Shown one piece after another: positions 55,909 to 64,000 of a DNA stretch of 64,000 nt. The first letter of the stretch is position 1. Each line of letters opens with the position of its first letter. A model generated the notes under the pieces. It made no database searches and was not told the origin of the DNA. It was given only the letters and a program-made list of their open reading frames with translations. This DNA comes from Campanula takesimana. Taxonomy: Eukaryota; Streptophyta; Magnoliopsida; Asterales; Campanulaceae. The position numbers were made by a program, and so were the translations under genes. The stretch spans positions 620,001 to 684,000 of the forward strand of contig JAOWBW010000192.1 in assembly GCA_026119855.1 (NCBI GenBank), in the 5' to 3' direction.

Positions 55909-56285
55909 TACTTCTTTTGTCTCAAAATGATCTTTCGATTTGCCATTTTTCATTGTCTCAAAAAATTCTTCTTATTTCGACAATTTTAGGCTTAAAAAAG
56001 TGCATAAACAAAACATGACGAGTGTAGCAAGTGTTCATATGTTAAAAAGTTGAATAATATTAGGGGCACAAAAAAGTCACAAAAACTTGCTCACAAAATC
56101 CTAAGTGTAAAGATTTTATTGGTGTTTTTAATTAGAGTGTGGCGGGTCCATTATCGATTCAACCAATAAAATATCGCCACCTCATGTTGTGATCAAGATT
56201 TTGTGACTTTATTTTGTGCCCCTAGCATTGCTCTAAAAAGTTTGAATAGTCAAATGTGAAAGATCATTTTGGGATAGAGTGAGTG
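55909..56285. mobile_element. Middle Stowaway-type MITE of the nest
   Basis: Ends TACTTCTTTTGTCTCAAAAT and TTTTGGGATAGAGTGAGTG. The same family as 40809-41579. Interrupted by the 183-bp hAT MITE at 56052-56234. Confidence 0.7.
56052..56234. mobile_element. GGGGCAC-type hAT MITE, copy 4 (innermost)
   Basis: Begins GAATAATATTAGGGGCACA and ends TGTGCCCCTAGCATTGCTCT, flanked by the exact 8-bp duplication AAAAAGTT (56044-56051 and 56235-56242). Confidence 0.88.
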
Positions 56286-56531
56286 ACTTTTTATTAATAC
56301 ACCGTTATAAATACTATCATACAATTTTTATATTTTTATTAAGATAATTAAAAGTAGTCTAAATTATTGCTCAAAGTTCATTCATAATAACAACGAAAAA
56401 AGAGACAAACATTTCGGAATAGAGGGAATATTATATTATTGATGGTCGTGCAAGAGAGATTGTGAGTATGAATAGTAAGTAAGAGAAAGAATGAATCAGG
56501 GATACACTCAAAGCCTATACTCCATTCATTT

Positions 56532-56720
56532 ACCAAAGAGCTTTATGTCAAGCGGTATTCGGTGTTAACTTCTGGAGGTCACGAGTTCAAATCATGTTAA
56601 GGAGATTTGTGTCAGCCTATTTATAAGCTCAGTTGTAGCCTTAATTAGCCTATTTGTAAGTCAAGTTGTAGTCTGATGACATTATTGTAGCCTTTTCATG
56701 ACATTATGAATTAATGAAAA
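56532..56720 (+). mobile_element. tRNA-derived SINE
   Basis: A 189-bp body has a box A-like GCGGTATTCGGTG and a box B-like CACGAGTTCAAATC about 35 bases apart, an internal repeat (agcctatttataagctcagt and agcctatttgtaagtcaagt), and a short A-rich tail. It is flanked by a 17-bp exact duplication CTATACTCCATTCATTT (56515-56531 and 56721-56737), as expected for LINE-driven retroposition. Confidence 0.85.
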
Positions 56721-56863
56721 CTATACTCCATTCATTTGAGAGAGAGAGTAACACTTTTTCTTAATTTATATTTATAGAATGAAATAAAAATATTGCTATG
56801 GAATAGAGGGACTATTTTTTTTTTTTTAAAAATGAGCAATATTGATTTTCCAATCACATTAAA

Positions 56864-56875
56864 GCTCTGATACCA
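56864..56875 (-). promoter_or_regulatory. Copia primer-binding site beside the inverted LTR
   Basis: On the minus strand TGGTATCAGAGC lies one base after the LTR end. It shows that the left LTR arm is a 5' LTR in minus orientation. Confidence 0.75.
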
Positions 56876-56876
56876 C

Positions 56877-57528
56877 TGTTGGGTTTTGAGCAAACATGCG
56901 CAGCGGAATAAAACCCAAAGCCTAGATCCGATCACGATGATTAAATTAATACGAGGATGAATTTAGAACACTAACCGTGACGGAGCTTTAAAATTCTGAG
57001 ATCTTCAATCTTTGTTCTTCGCGCTTCTTTGAATCACGAACGCAGGAACGACCGCAAAACTTGGATCATGAACTTTGAAGGAGTTGATGCCAACGCCCTC
57101 TATGTTTATCCACACGCGAACGAATTTCAAGAACGATTCTTGAACCGGATTGCTAGACCCAATAGAAACTCTTTCTACTTTGAAGGCTATATGGAAAATC
57201 AATGTTCTTGTTCTTGAGGAAGAAGAAGAACTTGTTTTTCTCTCTCTCGGAGGCTCTCTAATTGATATGGAATCAATCTGTACTGATTAGGTCGTTGTTA
57301 GGAGTTAATATACTTATTAGTCCTAAACCTTTTAGGAGAAATAGGTTAAAACCCGTCACAACACGAAATCTGTCATTGGGCCCGAACAGGGCCTGCTCGG
57401 CCGAGTCATTTGAGGTGCTCGGCCGAGCGCCTCTTAAAATATTCTTTCTGTTTCCCTTGCTCGGCCGAGTCCTTTGGGGTGCTTGGCCGAGCACCAGCAG
57501 AAAGTCATTTTTAGCCTTTTAAACAATT
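56877..57528 (-). repeat. Left arm of an inverted Copia LTR pair
   Basis: An LTR in minus orientation (its CCCAACA end at 56877) is almost identical, inverted, to 57706-58340. Open frames in the arm are mirrored exactly (57029-57217 plus against 58020-58208 minus). It includes several CTCGGCCGAGC words near 57390-57500. Confidence 0.88.
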
Positions 57529-57705
57529 CGTTCTTTTGTGTGTGACCCCATAGGATTATATTAAGTTGACAATGAGCTCAAAACATTTGTGCTCATAAAT
57601 CATGAGCGGACTCTAGCAAGACATCATGACTACCCAATTAATATAACTTGTATAAGTTCGTGAATCCTTTATAGAACATATTACAATCTCTATTAAACTT
57701 ATACT
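57529..57705. other. Spacer of the inverted LTR pair
   Basis: 177 bp. It looks like the continued 5' portion of the minus-oriented LTR (complement of taatcctatggggtcacaca, a word resembling one in the LTR at 2960-2980), so the plus-oriented copy is probably the truncated duplicate. Confidence 0.55.
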
Positions 57706-58340
57706 AATTGTTTAAAAGGCTAAAAATGACTTTCTGCTGGTGCTAGGCCGAGCACCCCAAATGACTCGGCCGAGCAAGGGAAACAGAAAGAATATTTTAA
57801 GAGGCGCTCGGCCGAGCACCTCAAAGGACTCGGCCGAGCAGGCCCTGTTCGGGCCCAATGACAGATTTCGTGTTGTGAGGGGTTTTACCCTATTTCTCCT
57901 AAAAGGTTTAGGACTAATAAGTATATAAACTCCTAATAACGACCTAATCAGTACAGATTGATTCCATATCAATTAGAGAGCCTCCGAGAGAGAGAAAAAC
58001 AAGTTCTTCTTCTTCTTCCTCAAGAACAAGAACATTGATTTTCCATATAGCCTTCAAAGTAGAAAGAGTTTCTATTGGGTCTAGCAATCCGGTTCAAGAA
58101 TCGTTCTTGAAATTCGTTCGCGTGTGGATAAACATAGAGGGCGTTGGCATCAACTCCTTCAAAGTTCATGATCCAAGTTTTGCGGTCGTTCCTGCGTTCG
58201 TGATTCAAAGAAGCGCGAAGAACAAAGATTGAAGATCTCAGAATTTTAAAGCTCCGTCACGGTTAGTGTTCTAAATTCATCCTCGTATTAATTTAATCAT
58301 CGTGATCGGATCTAGGCTTTTGGGTTTTATATTATTAACA
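57706..58340 (+). repeat. Right arm of the inverted Copia LTR pair
   Basis: Plus-oriented LTR fragment ending TATTATTAACA, followed by gTGGTATCA, the first 8 bases of a Copia primer site. Compared with the left arm it lacks about 20 bases near the outer end and differs at few positions. Confidence 0.88.
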
Positions 58341-58360
58341 GTGGTATCATTATGAACACC

Positions 58361-58540
58361 AAATCCTAGTGGCACAAAATAAGCTTACAAAATCTTGCTC
58401 ACAACATGAGGTGACGATATTTTATTGGTTGCATCGATAATAGACCCGCCACACTCTAATTTAAAACACCAATAAAATCATTACACCTAAGATTTTGTGA
58501 GAAAATTTTTGTGACTTTTTTGTGCCCCTAGTATTATTCT
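58361..58540. mobile_element. GGGGCAC-type hAT MITE, copy 5
   Basis: Shares gcatcgataatagacccgcc with copies 1 and 2 and ends TGTGCCCCTAGTATTATTCT. The left end has diverged (aatcctagtggcac). It lies 21 bp from the end of the inverted LTR. Confidence 0.75.
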
Positions 58541-58549
58541 AGTTATATA

Positions 58550-59150
58550 TGTTGGGATTTTGGCTAAAATTCTAATTTAAATTGGATTGTGAAAATCATC
58601 CGTAGGAATTTATTTCCTAATTGGACAAGAAGAGAGAAGATTGTTTCCTAACGCAAGTAGGAGAGGAATTTGTGTGTCCTTATGGGTGTAGGAAAATGAT
58701 TCCTTATTCTACTAGGAAAGAGTTTTTATTTGAAGCCTTTATAAATGGTGTGAGGGCTATTATATTTGTGTGTGCCTTGGTGGTGCCAAGAGGGGCTTCC
58801 CTTAGGGGAGAGTGTGAGGAAGAAGGGATTAGTGGGTGTGCCACCCCTATACAAATAGGCTTCACCAATATGGGTTCTTTGTGTGTGTATTTTCAAGAAT
58901 GTTGAGAAGGAGAGATACCTCTATTCTTGTAATACCAATTCGAGAGAGTAGTGAGTCTTTGCGAGTTTCTTGAAGAAAACTCGTCATCTTGTAAATCCAT
59001 GATATTATAGTGAAAAGTTGATCGGTGTGGACGTAGCCCATTGATGTTGGGGTGAACCACGTTAAATCTTGTGTCTTGTTCTTGTTTTGTGTGCGTGGGT
59101 ATTTTGTTATCTCTTATTGCGATTTCTCTTGTTGGTGAGCGATCCCAACA
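58550..59150. repeat. Solo LTR
   Basis: 601 bp starting TGTTGGGATTTTGG and ending GCGATCCCAACA, flanked by ATATA on both sides (58545-58549 and 59151-59155). A 94-codon open frame inside (58621-58905) is taken to be fortuitous. Confidence 0.85.
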
Positions 59151-59153
59151 ATA

Positions 59154-59706
59154 TACTCCCCCCGTCCCATAACAATGGGCACAGTTTGACTTTTTTTGTC
59201 AACTGAGTCAATCTTTGACCATAATTTTATGAATATTTAAATATCTCTATGAAATTCTAAAAATTGTTATTGTTTCACTATTAGAAATACTATCACAACA
59301 ACAACAACAACATTACCCCAGTGCCGCAAAGGCTACCACCTATGGTGGGGTAAGGGGGGGTCGGATGTACGCAGCATTGCCCCTGTATTAAAGCACAGAG
59401 AGGCTGTTTCCAGATGACCCATGATGAAAATTGCGTCGAAAATTGCATGGACTGACTGCTGCTTCATCACAAAGAAGCGCAGACAGTTTAGTGACCCATT
59501 TTGCTTTATTCCATCATATTCCCAAGCAAAAAATAGTGAGTCTTTGGCTCCATCGGAAATGATGGAAAATACTATTAGAAATACTATCATTAACAATTTT
59601 TAGAATTGTCTAGAGATATCTAGATATTCATAAAATTATGATTAAAGATTGATCTAATTGACAAAAAAAGTTAAAGTGTGCCCATTATTATGGGACGGAG
59701 GGAGTA
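59154..59706. mobile_element. Stowaway-type MITE containing a SINE
   Basis: Ends TACTCCCCCCGTCCCATAAC and TTATGGGACGGAGGGAGTA, TA flanks. The inner arms (aatctttgaccataatttta and its complement near 59640) pair around the SINE. Confidence 0.85.
59296..59570 (-). mobile_element. TS-like SINE with (TTG)n tail
   Basis: On the minus strand the body ends ...TGGGGTAATG(TTG)5, the tail type of the TS SINE family of Solanaceae. It contains ccataggtggtagcctttgc and ggaaacagcctctctgtgc. It is flanked by a 19-bp exact repeat ACTATTAGAAATACTATCA (59277-59295 and 59571-59589), one copy of which belongs to the host MITE arm. Confidence 0.8.
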
Positions 59707-60149
59707 TACACAAAGGGTATGAAACCCCTTATAATCGTATACATACAAATATGAAAACAGATTAAACCTTAGGCCTCGGATTGACTTTAATACTGAGCTA
59801 AGCTATTGCTTCAGAAATATTAATAGTCTGTTAAAATATTACTAATAATAAATTTTACATTTGATTATAATCATTAAATTAATGTAAATATGGATTAAAA
59901 TCTAATTAAATTAACCAATAAAATTAATATAAAATTATCTTCACGAAAGGAATATATTGCATAAAGGGTAATTTTATCTTCTCACTTCAAGCTTGGACAA
60001 ATATAATTATTTTTGTGGTTGGAATAGAGTTAAACTCAATGTCCAACCATAAAATTTGAACAAATATCAGTTCTTTCTAAAAAAAATCATAATTTTTTTA
60101 ATTACAACTACAAAATGATGGAAACCAATAGTTATTCAAATCTCAAATG
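59707..60149. other. Intergenic, no gene seen
   Basis: A+T-rich, no open frame of note. Confidence 0.35.
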
Positions 60150-60372
60150 TGGGTATTGAAAATCTCAACTTTGAGTACAATTTGGTAGCAAAGATTCAAA
60201 TATAATCTTGTAATCTCCTTTCCAAACATTTAGTTTTGCACGCATAAAAAAACCGGTGAAAAAAAAATTCGAAAAAAAAACATTTAGGGACAAAGTTATG
60301 TTAAAAAAAGACACTCATTTTGGGAAAAAATTTCTTGAAAATGGACACTCATTTAGAGACAGAGGGAGTAGT
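60150..60372. mobile_element. Stowaway-like MITE lacking its left end
   Basis: Matches 40150-40385 (shared gtaatctcctttccaaac and gacactcattt words) and ends TTTAGAGACAGAGGGAGTA. The CTCCCTCC-type left end is missing. Confidence 0.65.
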
Positions 60373-60478
60373 TAGTAGGGAATAAAGAAAAAAATAAATA
60401 AATAAAAGCTTACGGAAAGTAATAGTGGTCGATCGTTCAACTTTTTGGTAGATATTTCTAAGCAAGAGCAGCGGTCAT

Positions 60479-60690
60479 GATGGATTTCGAACCGCTCCAC
60501 CCAATGGTGGAGATCGGAGCCACCTCATTTTAGCTACACCCAACGGCTGAGATATAGCCGAGCTCGGTGGGACCCACAAAAAATTGAAATCATCCGAGCC
60601 GCACAGATGATGAGTGTGTGTATGTGGCCTCGATCGAAGCCGTTGGGTGGAGAAGTGGAGCTAACTCGGTGGAGCGGTTCCGGATCCGTC
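60479..60690. mobile_element. GC-rich inverted-repeat element
   Basis: Left GATGGATTTCGAACCGCTCC and right GGAGCGGTTCCGGATCCGTC are inverted copies, with inner pairs ccacccaa(t/c)gg. 212 bp, clearly GC-richer than the flanks. No target duplication seen. Confidence 0.55.
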
Positions 60691-60819
60691 AATGATAAGC
60701 ATTTTGCAAAAAATCTTTGGGCTGAGGAATTTAAATTTAATTCACATGTTTATGGAAAGGGACACTACACTCTCAAAAGACATTGTAAAAAGTTAGGCAG
60801 TACACATGACTATCTACAA

Positions 60820-61065
60820 TACTCCTCCTCCTTAGTGTTTTTTTTTTCGTGGGATTTTTTTTATAATTCTAAATAATTTAACTGTGCTATTAAAATCTTA
60901 AAATTTGTTATTGATAGTATTGTTGATCGTGTATCGATAACAAGTTTTTAGATTTTCGTTAATATAATTAAATCAAGTTAAAATTGTTTCTCAAAATTCT
61001 TTCGAAAGAATGGCGAAAAAAATATGAAAAAAATTGAAGATTATTTTTTGGACGGAGAGGGAGTA
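60820..61065. mobile_element. Stowaway-like MITE
   Basis: Ends TACTCCTCCTCCTTAGTG and TTTTGGACGGAGAGGGAGTA (right end well kept, left decayed). Inner arms ttgttattgatagtatt and its partner pair. Confidence 0.6.
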
Positions 61066-61233
61066 TAATCAAGCAAAACAAGAGCTAATTGATAGAGATA
61101 AAGATTCTCACAATCCTAATTGATCTTGGTTTCTTTATTCTGCTATTTAAATTTACCTAGGATTCTTTTCTTGTTACCTAAGTTTGTATAAGATTTTTTT
61201 ACTTCTTTCCTTGTTAGGCTATTCCTTCTTGTA

Positions 61234-61478
61234 TACTCCCACCGTTCCTGGTAAGTTGCAACATGGAAAGGGAAGCACAAAAATTAAGAAAGGAGAATAA
61301 TGAGTAGTTGGGAGGAAGAGAGAGAATGAGTGGAGAATAATGAGTGGTTGGGAGGAAGAGAGAGAATGAGTGGATGATTATAAAAGTAATAAATAGTTTC
61401 CTTATTTGGCATTGTTGCAACTTAAGTGGAATGCCCAAAATGGCAAATTGTTGCAACTTATCCGGAACGGATGGAGTA
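61234..61478. mobile_element. Stowaway-type MITE within a Copia LTR
   Basis: Ends TACTCCCACCGTTCCTGGTA and ATCCGGAACGGATGGAGTA, with a tandem pair of gtggagaataatgagt-type units inside. It sits about 60 bp before a Copia primer site, so inside the presumed 5' LTR of the last element. Confidence 0.75.
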
Positions 61479-61536
61479 TATACCAACAGTTGTGAATAAT
61501 AATATTAGAGTTTTCTCTCATATTATTTATCTTATA
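61479..61536 (+). repeat. End of the 5' LTR of the fourth Copia
   Basis: The stretch directly before the primer-binding site. The LTR start was not located; it may lie at about 61080-61100. The expected terminal CA is not clear. Confidence 0.4.
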
Positions 61537-61548
61537 TGGTAACCAGAG
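61537..61548 (+). promoter_or_regulatory. Primer-binding site of the fourth Copia
   Basis: TGGTAACCAGAG, a variant of the initiator-Met type site, lies about 55 bp before the gag ATG. Confidence 0.65.
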
Positions 61549-61604
61549 AAATTATCCAAAATTTTCCCAACCACTTCCAAACCTAAAATTTTCGGCCGGT
61601 ACCT

Positions 61605-64000
61605 ATGGCAGCCGCCCCTTCTGACTATCATCTTCCCAACTCCGCCGAGCCTGACAAACCTCTTGTGGTTGTCAATCTTTCTCATATTCTTCAACTCACC
61701 CCAACCTCATATATTCCATGGAAAATTCAAATCGAAGCCACCCTTCTCGGACACGACCTTTTTCATTACATTGATGGCTCGTTGTCTCCACCTCCAAAAA
61801 CCCTAACTGTTACCACCGCCGCCAAACTCACTGCCACGGACACTCCTTCTACCCCACAACAACATATCACCTCCGTTGTTGACAACCCAGCCTATATCAC
61901 TTGGTTCTGTCAAGATAAGCTCCTTCTTGGTTCCTTGGCCGGAACCCTCTCTCCCTCTATTGTGACCTTAATCTCTCAATGTCACAACACTCATGAAGCT
62001 TGGCGTACTTTGGCCAAGACTTATGCCAATCCTTCTCACAGCCACCTCAAACAAATCAAGGATCGCCTTCGTAATATTTTGAAGGGTCCTAAATCTGTTA
62101 CCGATTACATGCAAGAAATCAAGACATGTTGTGACCAACTTGCCTCTTTGGGACGCCCCCTTGATGCCGAAGATATTGTTGATCGTATTCTTGATCAACT
62201 CAATGATCCTGAGTATGACAGTGTTGTGCAAGCCGTCCAAATCCGCGAGACCTCGATTTCCTTTGATGAACTCCACGAGAAACTCCTCAACCGAGAGCTC
62301 ACCCTTAAACATAAATCCAGTCCCTCGCCCACTAACTTTCCTGCCACAGTTCACTATGCCACTAAACCCTCTTCCAACCGATCTCCAACATCTAACCCTA
62401 ACCCTACCAATACTCATCAGTCGTACTCTTCTACTCCACCCTCGGTCAACTCCCGAAATCCTAGCCATAATCAAAATCAATATCCTGGCTGCTGTCAGTG
62501 GTGTCGTACTGTAGGGCACTACTTGAACCAATGCCCAATTTTTCGTCAGCTTCATCCTCATATCAACATCCCGACACCACCACCAAACAACAACACCAAC
62601 TATAGACAGCCATCCCGCCCCTCCCACAACCCTTCTTCCCGTGCCTACACTATCACCACCAACCCGAACCCTTCACCTAGTTGGCTATTGGACAGTGGGG
62701 CTACTCATCATGCCACTAATGACCTCAACAACCTTGCTCTTCACTCTCCCTATAATGGTACTGAGGAATTACTAATTGGTGATGGCTCTGGGCTTCCTAT
62801 ATCTCACATTGGTTCCACTTCTTTCCTTCTCAACTCTCACTGTTTTTTTCTTACTCATGTTTTATATGTTCCTTCTCTTTCTCATAACATTATTTCCATT
62901 TTAAAATTTTGTCATGATAATAATGCTACTATCATATTCTTATCTGATTCCTTTATTGTGAAGGACCGTCACACGGGCATAATTCTTCTTCAAGGAACAT
63001 CTAAGTCTGGCGTCTACGAATGGCATCCTCCTCAAACCGATGTTCGTTCCTCTCCCCCTGCCCTGCACTCCGCTTTGGCATCCACCACTTCTACTTGGCA
63101 TCATTGCTTAGGGCATCCTTCTACTACAATTTTACGTTTTATTAGTAATTCTTCTACTCTAAATATTCCAAGTTGTTCTAGTTTTCAATGCAATTCTTAC
63201 GATTGTAATAAGAGTCATAAACTCCCGTTTCATGAGAATACTATTTCTTCTTCTGGACCTCTTGATGTCTTATATAGTGATGTATGGACCTCTCCTATTC
63301 ATTCCATTGATGGCTTCAAATACTATATTATCTTTGTTGATCATTTTTCTAAGTACATCTGGTTGTACCCACCCAAACAAAAAAACGATGCTGTCTCTGT
63401 ATTCACCACTTTCAAAGCCATAGTTGAAAAACGCTTTGGCCGTCCCATTCTTACAATTTTAGTGACAATGGTGGTGAGTACTTAGGCCTTCGCTCCACTC
63501 TCACATCTCATGGGATAACTTATCTCACTTCCCCGCCTCATACCCGTGAACATAATGGTTACTCTGAGCGCCGTCATCGACACATTGTTGAGACTGGTTT
63601 GTCTCTTCTTACCCACTCTCACATGCCTCACAAATATTGGACTCACGCCTTTGTCACTGCTTCTACCTCATCAATCGTTTGCCTACACCTACTCTCCAAC
63701 TTGTCTCTCCTTTCTTTCACCTTCTTGGTCATCACCCAAATTATCATAAACTGCGTAGTTTTAGGTGCTTATTCTATCCATGGCTACGTCCTTACACGTC
63801 TCACAAGTTGGACTCTCGCTCTGCTCCTTGTGTTTTTGTTGGCTACTCACCAACCCAAAGTGCTTACTATTGCCTTGATCCAAAAACCTCTAAAATCTTT
63901 GTCTCGCGTCATGTCAAATTCGTTGAGACAACATTTCCCTTCTCCTCTTTCTCTACACCTTTGGCTACTGCGCTCACTGATTCATCCGACACCTGGTGTA
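61605..64000 (+). pseudogene. Copia gag-protease-integrase polyprotein, frameshifted, runs off the window
   Basis: The frame opens at ATG 61605 (MAAAPSDYHLPNS). Gag has WKIQIEATLLGHDL and the UBN2-type block EAWRTLAKTYANPSH. A zinc knuckle CQWCRTVGHYLNQC is at about residues 297-310. The protease site LLDSGATHHAT is near residue 362. The integrase HHCC domain (WHHCLGHPS ... CNSYDCNKSHK) starts near 497, and the first catalytic Asp (YSDVW) is near 557. One or two bases are missing at about 63450-63460, just before the second Asp (SDNGGEYLGL in the next frame). The third residue (NGYSERRHRHIVE) follows near 63555. Further frame changes occur after 63660. The gag Pro/Ser/Asn-rich linker is long. 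RT lies outside the window. Confidence 0.88.

Larger units (their letters stand above)
55820..56432. mobile_element. Outer MITE of a three-level nest
   Basis: The left part (gaatgaatttaagctactttt) and right part (cgttataaatactatcatac ... acatttcggaatagaggg) match the family at 16889-17148. They are separated by the Stowaway at 55909-56285. Confidence 0.6.

Noticed and set aside
57029..58208. Two identical 62-codon frames on opposite strands, as if a duplicated gene
   Set aside because: They are the two arms of an inverted LTR pair; the frame runs through LTR sequence.
58621..58905. 94-codon open frame MDKKREDCF
   Set aside because: It lies wholly inside a solo LTR with exact target duplication; no domain recognised.
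61968..62627. 219-codon open frame on the minus strand
   Set aside because: It is antisense to the well-supported Copia gag of the fourth element and has no homology of its own.

Overview
This is a nuclear segment from a flowering plant, most likely a eudicot. The evidence is GT-AG introns, two recognisable plant genes, A+T-rich intergenic DNA, and dense Copia/Gypsy LTR retrotransposons, Stowaway-type MITEs, hAT- and Mutator-like MITEs and tRNA-derived SINEs. The species cannot be named from the sequence. All coordinates, identities and repeat counts were read by eye.

Layout, left to right. 1-3581: the 3' part of a decayed plus-strand Copia element with its 3' LTR. 3582-9089: a minus-strand Athila/Tat-like Gypsy element that carries gag and protease but no reverse transcriptase. 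9524-13222: a three-exon minus-strand gene for a U-box/ARM E3 ubiquitin ligase of the PUB43/PUB44 (SAUL1) type, with an intron in its 5' UTR. 13490-17148: a MITE cluster including a 2-kb Mutator-like element with other MITEs nested inside it. 17576-20719: a two-exon minus-strand gene for a PET100-like cytochrome c oxidase assembly protein, split by a 2.9-kb intron. 23747-37023: a complete 13.3-kb SIRE/Maximus-like Copia element with 1.47-kb LTRs about 99% identical and a perfect 5-bp target duplication. 37261-37450: the possible 5' end of another minus-strand gene. 37914-51331: MITEs, fold-back elements, a 372-bp tandem duplication around a copied piece of the PET100 intron, and a solo LTR. 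51541-55424: a third, internally deleted Copia. 55820-61478: nested MITEs, two SINEs, a head-to-head inverted LTR pair and a second solo LTR. 61537-64000: the 5' part of a fourth Copia that runs off the right edge.

Two host genes look intact: ubiquitin ligation (PUB) and respiratory-complex assembly (PET100). Most of the rest is transposable DNA at different stages of decay.

The strongest candidates for something undescribed are in the 13.3-kb Copia. The hexamer AACCGC/GCGGTT occurs roughly 65-70 times across LTRs, untranslated DNA and all reading frames. Downstream of pol lies a separate, apparently intron-containing ORF with its own TATA box. Other notable structures are the inverted LTR hairpin at 56877-58340 and the patch-type duplication at 41879-42915.
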